This document shows positions 19,501-28,500 of a DNA stretch of 60,707 nucleotides, in pieces. The translations under genes and the position numbers were made by a program. How positions within the stretch are numbered: the first letter of the stretch is position 1; each line of letters starts with the position of its first letter. The stretch is from Branchiostoma floridae. Its lineage: Eukaryota > Chordata > Leptocardii > Amphioxiformes > Branchiostomatidae. A model generated the notes under the pieces. That model searched no databases, was not told where the DNA came from, and was given only the letters and a program-made list of their open reading frames with translations. The stretch is from contig NC_049990.1 of NCBI RefSeq assembly GCF_000003815.2, forward strand, positions 6,762,054 through 6,822,760. Reading direction: 5' to 3'.

Positions 19501-22500
19501 CCCCAGCTACCTCCGTCCGACCTCTCCGGCGTAGCTCGGCCAACATATGGGAATGAAAGGCTCTGGGCGTATAAAAGGTTCTATGGACAGGTGAGGATGT
19601 ACAGGTGGTTAATGAGAGCACGTGGACTGCTCCCGACCAGGTGTCGGCTCTGTCTGTAAAAACCAAGCATAGGGTGGCCAAACTCAAAAAATCGATTTTC
19701 CTTAAATTTTGTGTGGTGGTAGGGCCTTGGTCCAAACCTACAAAAATGGCAAAGTTTTAGATCTGCGGTCACCGGTTGCCATGGCAACGGCCATTTTTCA
19801 AAATGGCGGATTTTCACCAAGGGAAGGCCTTGGTCGCGTCCAAAATAGGCCTTCTTTGGACTCCTGTAGCCCCCACAAATTAACAGATATTTTATTGATT
19901 CTCGGATATGTTATTACCCATATTCTAATGAGAAAAATAATATATAGTGATGCTCAAAATGTTTTTGTAGTGAGGTGCAGCAGATGTTTGAAAATGATGT
20001 GTTTTCGTGAATTTCCAAAATTGACAAAAATCAATTTTTTGACCATTTTTATTGACCATTAGCTCATTTACAGGCAAATCAATTTGCTTGATTTTTGGCA
20101 CAGTTATAGTTTGAACCTTTGTATACATCATATGTAAAAAAAAGTTTGGGCCTCTTACGTATCGGACCGTGGTGGCCCCGAGAGTAAACCAATATTTCCA
20201 TTTCAAGAAAATCGTAACCATAGAATTATTCCTGGAAAAACAGTCATAGCTTACCAAAAATGAATCTTAGTTTCATTTTATGTAGCAGAGGAACTTACCT
20301 ATCACTTATAAAAGCAGGGTTGTTCTAGATTTTTTTATAATTGCTTTTAAAATGATTTTATTGAGTTTTTTTGGTTATTTTTAGACCAAAAAAATGTATA
20401 TTTTGGCCCAAGCACCCTGGTATTGCAACCAAATGACCTGAAATTTGGTATAGGAATGTCCTGGACATGTACACACATGGGTTGATAACTGGTTTGCCAT
20501 GTAATAGAACAAAATGCGGAATTTGGTGACTTTTTTTGGCATTTTCGGCCCAAAAAGTACATTTTTGGCCCCTGTACCCTGGTTTTACAACCGAATGCAC
20601 TGAAATTTGGTATAGGAATGCCCTGGACACATGCGCACATAGATTCAATAACCATTTTGGCATACTGTTCAACAAAATGCTTAATTCTGTGATTTTTGGT
20701 TTATTTCTTTCCAAAAAATGTACATTTTTGGCTCCCATACCCTGGTTTTACAACTGAATGACCTGGAATTCGGTATAGGAATGCCCTGAACATACATGTA
20801 TGCGCACATGGATTCAATAACATGTTTTGCATACTGTACAACAAAATGCTTTATTTTGAACTTTTTGCCATTCTTTTTCCAAAAATCATTTTTTGCTCCT
20901 GTTCCCTGGTTTTCCAAGTAAATAACCGGTAAAAATTTGGTATAGGAGTGCCTTGGGAATGGCTTTTATAGCCCGTTTTTGCATACAGTGCAACAAAACG
21001 CGTAATGTTGTAATTTTTGGTCGTTGTTTTACCCAAAGTACATTTCTGGCTCTTTCTATAATTTTTGGCGCCAAAAGTACATTTTTGGCCCATTAAACCC
21101 TGGTTTTACAACTAAATGACCTGAACTTTGGTATGGAAATGCCCTGGACACATGCGCACATAGAGTCAATAATAATTTTGGCATGATAATGGCCGTTTCT
21201 TCGTATCCGAAGATCAATGGTAGGCAGACAAGGTTGATTAGACGACCAGTCTGCCTGGCCTGCACGTGACTATTTTTAAGTTGAAGGAGGGGTGTGCACT
21301 CCCTACTCCACCCTCTCGTCTACTGGCGCACTAAGTCCTACAGGAACAGAACTGTTTGCCACGTAAGACGGCCACAGCAGATGCAGGTTTATTATTTGGA
21401 GTTTCCGTCTCCTAGGAGGACTTCCGACCAAGGATGTGAGGGGTTCCTCCTACCCCCGAATCGAGTGTCATGGCGGGTGCTTCATGCCCGAACATGCCCC
21501 TAAGGCTTGTCTCGGCCACAAAGCCCCACCAAGGCCACTAGCCGAAGCTAGATACTCATTTAAACATGAGTTAAGTGAGGAAAGTCGTGTAAAGTGCCTT
21601 TCCCAAGGGCACAAGATCGGTGACACAGCAGTCGGATTCGAACCCGCCACCTCTTGGTTTCGAGCCGAATGTGCTGCCCCGTGCCACGCGGCCCCATTTT
21701 GGCATACTGTGCAACAAAATGCTAAATTTTGGTCATTTTTTTTTACCAAAAAAAGTATATTTTTGGCTCCTGTACCCTGGCTCTACAACTAAATGACCTG
21801 TATTCGGTATGGGAATGTCCTTGACATAAGCGCTGATGGATCCAATAACACATTTGGCATACAATACAACAAAATGCTTAATTTGTTATTTTGGGCCATT
21901 TTTTAAAAACAAGAAAGTGCACTTTTGGCTCGTGTAGCCTGGTTTCACAACTAGAAAAATTTAGAAGACCTGAACGATTTTTTTTACCCCCCCCCCCCAA
22001 AAAAAAACATTTTGGCTCCTGTACCCTGTTTTTCCAACTAAATAATATTAAATTCTGAAACTTTTTGGCAATTTACAAAGACACGTCATCTTTTAACATC
22101 TGCTGCACCTCACTACAAAAAACTTTCGAGTATAACTTTATACCACTTTTCTTATTACTAAATATGGGTAATAACATATACGGGAATGAATAGAATATCT
22201 CTTACTTTGTGGGGGTTACAGGCGTCTAGGAGGTAATTTGCCTGTAATGCCTAATAGGGAACAGGAGCCAGAAATGTACTTTGGGTAAAACAATGACCCA
22301 AAAGTACAACATTAAGCGTTTTGTTGCACTGTATGCAAAAACGGGCTATAAAAGCCATTTCCAAGGCGCTCCTATACCAAATTTTTACCGGTTATTTACT
22401 TGGAAAACCAGGGAACAGGAGCAAAAAATGATTTTGGGAAAAAAGAATGGCAAAAAGTTCAAAATAAAGCATTTTGTTGTACTGTATGCAAAACATGTTA

Positions 22501-25500
22501 TTGAATCCATGTGCGCATACATGACATTGTATGTTCAGGGCATTCCTATACCGAATTCCAGGTCATTCAGTTGTAAAACCAGGGTATGGGAGCCAAAAAT
22601 GTACTTTTTTTGGAAAAAAATAAACCAAAAATCACAAAATTAATCATTTTGTTGAACAGTATGCCAAAATGGTTATTGAATCTATGTGCGCATGTGTCCA
22701 GGGCATTCCTATACCAAATTTCAGTGCATTCGGTTGTAAAACCAGGGTACAGGGGCCAAAAATGTACTTTTTGGGCCGAAAATGCCAAAAAAAGTCACCA
22801 AATTCCGCATTTTGTTCTATTACATGGCAAACCAGTTATCAACCCATGTGTGTACATGTCCAGGACATTCCTATATCAAATTTCAGGTCATTTGGTTGCA
22901 ATACCAGGGTGCTTGGGCCAAAATATACATTTTTTGGTCTAAAAATGACCAAAAAAACTCAATAAAATCATTTTAAAGGCAATCATAAAAAAATCTAGAA
23001 CAACCCTGCTTTTATAAGTGATAGGTAAGTTCCTCTGCTACATAAAATGAAACTGAGATTCATTTTTGGTAAGCTATGACTGTTTTTCCAGGAATAATTC
23101 TATGGTTACGATTTTCTTGAAATGGAAATATTGGTTTACTCTCGGGGCCACCACGGTCCGATACGTAAGAGGCCCAAACTTTTTTTTACATATGATGTAT
23201 ACAAAGGTTCAAACTATAACTGTGCCAAAAATCAAGCAAATTGATTTGCCTGTAAATGAGCTAATGGTCAATAAAAATGGTCAAAAAATTGATTTTTGTC
23301 AATTTTGGAAATTCACGAAAACACATCATTTTCAAACATCTGCTGCACCTCACTACAAAAACATTTTGAGCATCACTATATATTATTTTTCTCATTAGAA
23401 TATGGGTAATAACATATCCGAGAATCAATAAAATATCTGTTAATTTGTGCGGGCTACAGGAGTCCAAAGAAGGCCTATTTTGGACGCGACCAAGGCCTTC
23501 TCTTGGTGAAAATCCGCCATTTTGAAAAATGGCCGTTGCCATGGCAACCGGTGACCGCAGATCTAAAACTTTGCCATTTTTGTAGGTTTGGACCAAGGCC
23601 CTACCACCACACAAAATTTAAGGAAAATCGATTTTTTGAGTTTGGCCAACTTTTTCTGATTTTGCTTGGTTTTTACAGACATCAGCTCTTAACGACGCGA
23701 AACCCGGTCAGAAGCAATCATGTGCCTCATTTGGAATAGTACCCTATCCGCAGTGACCCCAGGCGAATCTCCGGAAGAAGGTTAAGGTATGGACAAAAAA
23801 GTCCTCCGTNNNNNNNNNNNNNNNNNNNNNNNNNNNNNNNNNNNNNNNNNNNNNNNNNNNNNNNNNNNNNNNNNNNNNNNNNNNNNNNNNNNNNNNNNNN
23901 NNNNNNNNNNNNNNNNNNNNNNNNNNNNNNNNNNNNNNNNNNNNNNNNNNNNNNNNNNNNNNNNNNNNNNNNNNNNNNNNNNNNNNNNNNNNNNNNNNNN
24001 NNNNNNNNNNNNNNNNNNNNNNNNNNNNNNNNNNNNNNNNNNNNNNNNNNNNNNNNNNNNNNNNNNNNNNNNNNNNNNNNNNNNNNNNNNNNNNNNNNNN
24101 NNNNNNNNNNNNNNNNNNNNNNNNNNNNNNNNNNNNNNNNNNNNNNNNNNNNNNNNNNNNNNNNNNNNNNNNNNNNNNNNNNNNNNNNNNNNNNNNNNNN
24201 NNNNNNNNNNNNNNNNNNNNNNNNNNNNNNNNNNNNNNNNNNNNNNNNNNNNNNNNNNNNNNNNNNNNNNNNNNNNNNNNNNNNTTTGCCCACGCACTGA
24301 CGGGACTTCTGTCCCGGAGAACCCATACCGAACAATTCTGCTTACAATCCCAACGAAAAGTCGTTATGAAGTCAATTTTCCTACGAACACGGGCACTGTC
24401 TGTCCGGGGTGATAACCTGCCTGTCATATGGATCTTCTCTTGCAGTTTTTGCAGTCACCGGGTCGCTGTAATACCCAATCCCCATCCTGAGTGGAAGTTG
24501 ATGGCAAAATTCCATACCAAACCATCTGACATTGCCAATTACTTTACCCACAACTAGTATTATATTGACAAAAACAAAACTTACAGAACAGATATTGATC
24601 TTCCAAATCCAACTGTGACTGAACTGAATTGATTACCATAATATATCTGGAGGCCTCCCTAAATACCATCAAGTATTTCATTCGACTTTGTAAGAACGTG
24701 CCAGCTGACAACCTTCAAGCAGAAGCTCTCTTGTGCCAAATGGATTTAGAAGCATCTGGTGCTAAATGTTGGGCTTCTGGTGTACGCAACTCTCTGGAGA
24801 AAATGTGGCTATGCTTTCGTCTGGCAAAAACGCCAAGTCAAGAGTCTCGAGCTCAAGTACACTTCAAATTATTTCACTAATCTATCAGGGCTTAAAGGAT
24901 ATTTATTTCCCGACCTTTCTATCTGAAATCCACAACAATAAAAGAGCTGCGACTACGAAAAATAAACAATCTTATAACGAAGAAGAATATCTTAAGATTA
25001 CCAATGTATGCCACGGATCTACCATCACAAAACTAAGAATCAGTCGTCACAAATTACGAATCGAATCAGGAAGAAATAACCACACTCCTCTAGAGCAAAG
25101 AATCTGCCATTTTTTAGTTTAGGTAAAGTAGAAGATGAAGTACAATTTACTGTAGAATGTCCTTTGTATGATAGTAATAGGAGCATCCTATTTGACTATG
25201 TGTCAAGTAAATATCCCCACTTCAGACACTTGAACGGCAAGGAGAAATTTTATTCCTGACAGTTTTTGATAAACCAACTCTAACTAACCATACAGCTAGC
25301 TACATTTATGCAATTACCAAGAAGCAAGAGGAAATCGAAAGTACTAGAATAGATAAGATGCATATCTGCATATGTAGACGTGTGTGATTGTTTCCATTGC
25401 TGCATATATATAACCGTTACTTAGCCCAGTGGGGCAAAAATGTGCCATAAAATTCTTCATTCAATTATGTCACATTAAGAATGCCGTCTGAAATTAATTC

Positions 25501-28500
25501 AAGACAATTAGTAGAGATGGCATTCTGGGGCTGCTGACTGAAATAGCTATACCAGCATCATGCGCTGTGGACCATATGGAAAACAGATTAATGAGATTGC
25601 CATATTTGTATATAGCCGCACCTGTGCACCCCATTGTCAATCAGTCACTAATCCCCGGCCTTTTCCCCAGTCAATGGAGAGACACAAAAGTACGCCCCCT
25701 CCCTAAGAATTCCAGAACGCGACTGACTGGAAAAAACAGCCGGCCAACCAGCCTACTTTCAGTGTTGAGGTGCGAGCAAAGTGTTCGAAAGAGTTGTTCA
25801 TGATTTTGCGCTATTCAAACTTTAACAATATTGTGTCAACTGCATAACCCGCTTACCATCCTAATCGCTCGACCACATCTGCCTTGGTTAATATGAGAGA
25901 TGACTGGCTGTCAGTCATGGAAAGAGGGGAGCTTGTTGGAGTTGAATATACAAATTTAGCGCTGCGTTTGATCTTGTTACTGACAGTACTCTCCTTGTCG
26001 CGGCCAAACCTAACGTGTTATAAATCATGGCCGACGATTTGAACCCAGAAGGAAGATTATTACAAACAAACCAGAAGCCCACCCACTGAAAACCAAGCAG
26101 CGTCCTAGATTCTGGATGTATCGAGATGTGGTCGTAGCTCGACTTATCATCGCACTTCGTTTGAAACGTGTTTGGCCTAATATACTTGGTAACGTCGACC
26201 AACTTGTCTAAGACAAACGGGCAATCCTTATATTTATAAGTTATAATGAATAAATTCAGATATCACTGATCACAACACAAACGAGGCTTAGCCGAATCCA
26301 CCGTTAAGAGCAATATTAGGTAGGGTGGTGCGCCTTCACCTACCTTCCCCCAAAATTTAGATTGCGCCCGTTTCCAGCCTATCCAATAATGGAAAGGAAG
26401 CAATAAACTTTACAAAGGATTTACAATACACGTTGTTAACAAACACTTGCGGCTCAGGAAAGTCTACCTTAATTCGATTTCCCTGAAACTTGCCTTTAAA
26501 TGGAGTAAAGAACTTCTACCCCTTTATTCACCCACTCTAAGAGCATATCCTTATCTGGATGGTCGGCCAAAATCAATTTCCACTCCGCAGTATGAAGGCC
26601 TAAATGGCCTGCTATAAAAGAATTAGGGTCTGTAAACTTGACCATAGCTGTACTCGCTTGCACAGACCCCGACGCGATATCCTGCACACCTGGAGTATTA
26701 GGGTTGGAATCATCCCACGGCTGACCTCGGAAGTCGACAAATCGGAGTTGTCGCTGTTGCGCCCGCTGCGCCGCCGACTCAGGGTCGAACGGATCTTGAT
26801 ATTCCCAGTCAGGAAAAAACCAATCGCGTCTAGCAAGTTTCCGCTCACCGAACTGCTAGATAGCAAGAGAGGAAACCCTAACTCTCTTGAAAACTGTAAC
26901 CATTAACAGCGACAACACTCGAGCCAACCAAGGTCAGCCCTGAGACGAACCTCAACCCTTGGTTAAGGGCCTACGTAAGTAGAGGGTTGTTAGTAACCCG
27001 GCGAAGTTCGAAACAGGATTGAGAGGAAGGACGAGGCCACGAATACACAAATGGTCACCTTAAAATTATTATGGAGAACTAAGACAGACCCGAAAATGTT
27101 TTTTGCACTGCTTTGCCAAAGATCGATTAGAGTTGCAACTCCAATACCACGCACCCATCCCGCTTCTAAAGCCTGAAGGGGTTCTCAAAAACTGCACAGC
27201 CAAGGAATTCCTCTTACTTCCCCTTGCTCAGCTTAACTTCAACCGATGCCGGTAAACCTACCGTAACATGCACCGTTTCACACAGAGACTTAGCTTCTTT
27301 AGTAAATGCCAATGACAGTAAAAAACGAGAACGAAGATTTCTTCTTCCTCCTTAGGGCCAAGCGCTCCCAGGACCATTCTCCCTAGATTCGGATGATACT
27401 CATAACCAAACGTCTGATTCCATACCTTAAGTGTCCCAAAGATTCTAAACACCTGAACCTGCAACGGCAGGCGCTCCTCAAACACTGAATCAACTTATCT
27501 ATATTTGTATTCATAATCAGGGAGGATAAACACTGCTTACCAGGGAGACCCTGAGTACACACATATAGAGTTTAAACACAATACAAATATTTGTAAACTA
27601 GTATAACTAACCAAAACAAGTCCACCCTGCAAGAAACACAATCATACCACTTCTCACAGTTGTTATCCGCACCAAATCGTAAAACAGGGCCTAAGGGTTA
27701 AAAGTCGGATTCAGAAGTTTCTTTAAATGAGTGGTGAGTTGTGGCCACACTAACCACAGCTTGCAATTCCCTCCAAACAAATGCACTTATGTAAGAAGAG
27801 TTTTTTTTTTTTTTTCTACGGCCGGATGCGAGTTTGACCGTAGGGACCTGCAATGATTCATTTAAGAGTCTGTCCATTTTTGTACTTCAAACATGGTAGA
27901 AGATGACGTGCACTTCACTGTTGATTGTGATATGTATGACAAGATAGAAATGCGCTATCTTTTTATCTAGAAAGTAGCTTCCCTCACTTTAGACACATGA
28001 ATAGCACTGACAAGTTTATAATCCTCATATGCTTTTACAAACCAACCATAGCTAAACCAATACAGTCCTACAGTTTCACAATTACCAAGACGCGAGAAGA
28101 AGCCGAACTTCTGTGTAGACTAGATTTGTGATACTATTATAGTATACCAATCCATGTTATGTCTTGTTGCGACCTGTACTTGGCTTGTTTAACCAACAAT
28201 GTACAATAAATGACTACAATCATTCATTCATTAAAAGATGAAACCACTACCTGATATCTAGCAGAAAACACAAAATTCAAAACTTCTGTATCTTGACTCG
28301 TATCTAGGTACATTAGTTGTCAGTCTGTTCCCATCCAGCCACCTCTCAGTACTGTTGCAATCAGCATTCAAAACAACATTTCTTGTAACCGATCGCGACT
28401 TTGAAGAGTACTATCTGACCTTGGGTTAAGTAGTTTGGCATGGCATCTATGTACAATAAGAAATATAAAAGTCCGAGCACGGCCCCTTGTAGGACGCCGT

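Noticed and set aside
19709-20257. Open frames of 117 and 110 codons in the left foldback arm, repeated at 23066-23614
   Set aside because: They are identical because the arms are identical, and no known domain is seen. The low-complexity, repeat-derived sequence makes real genes unlikely.
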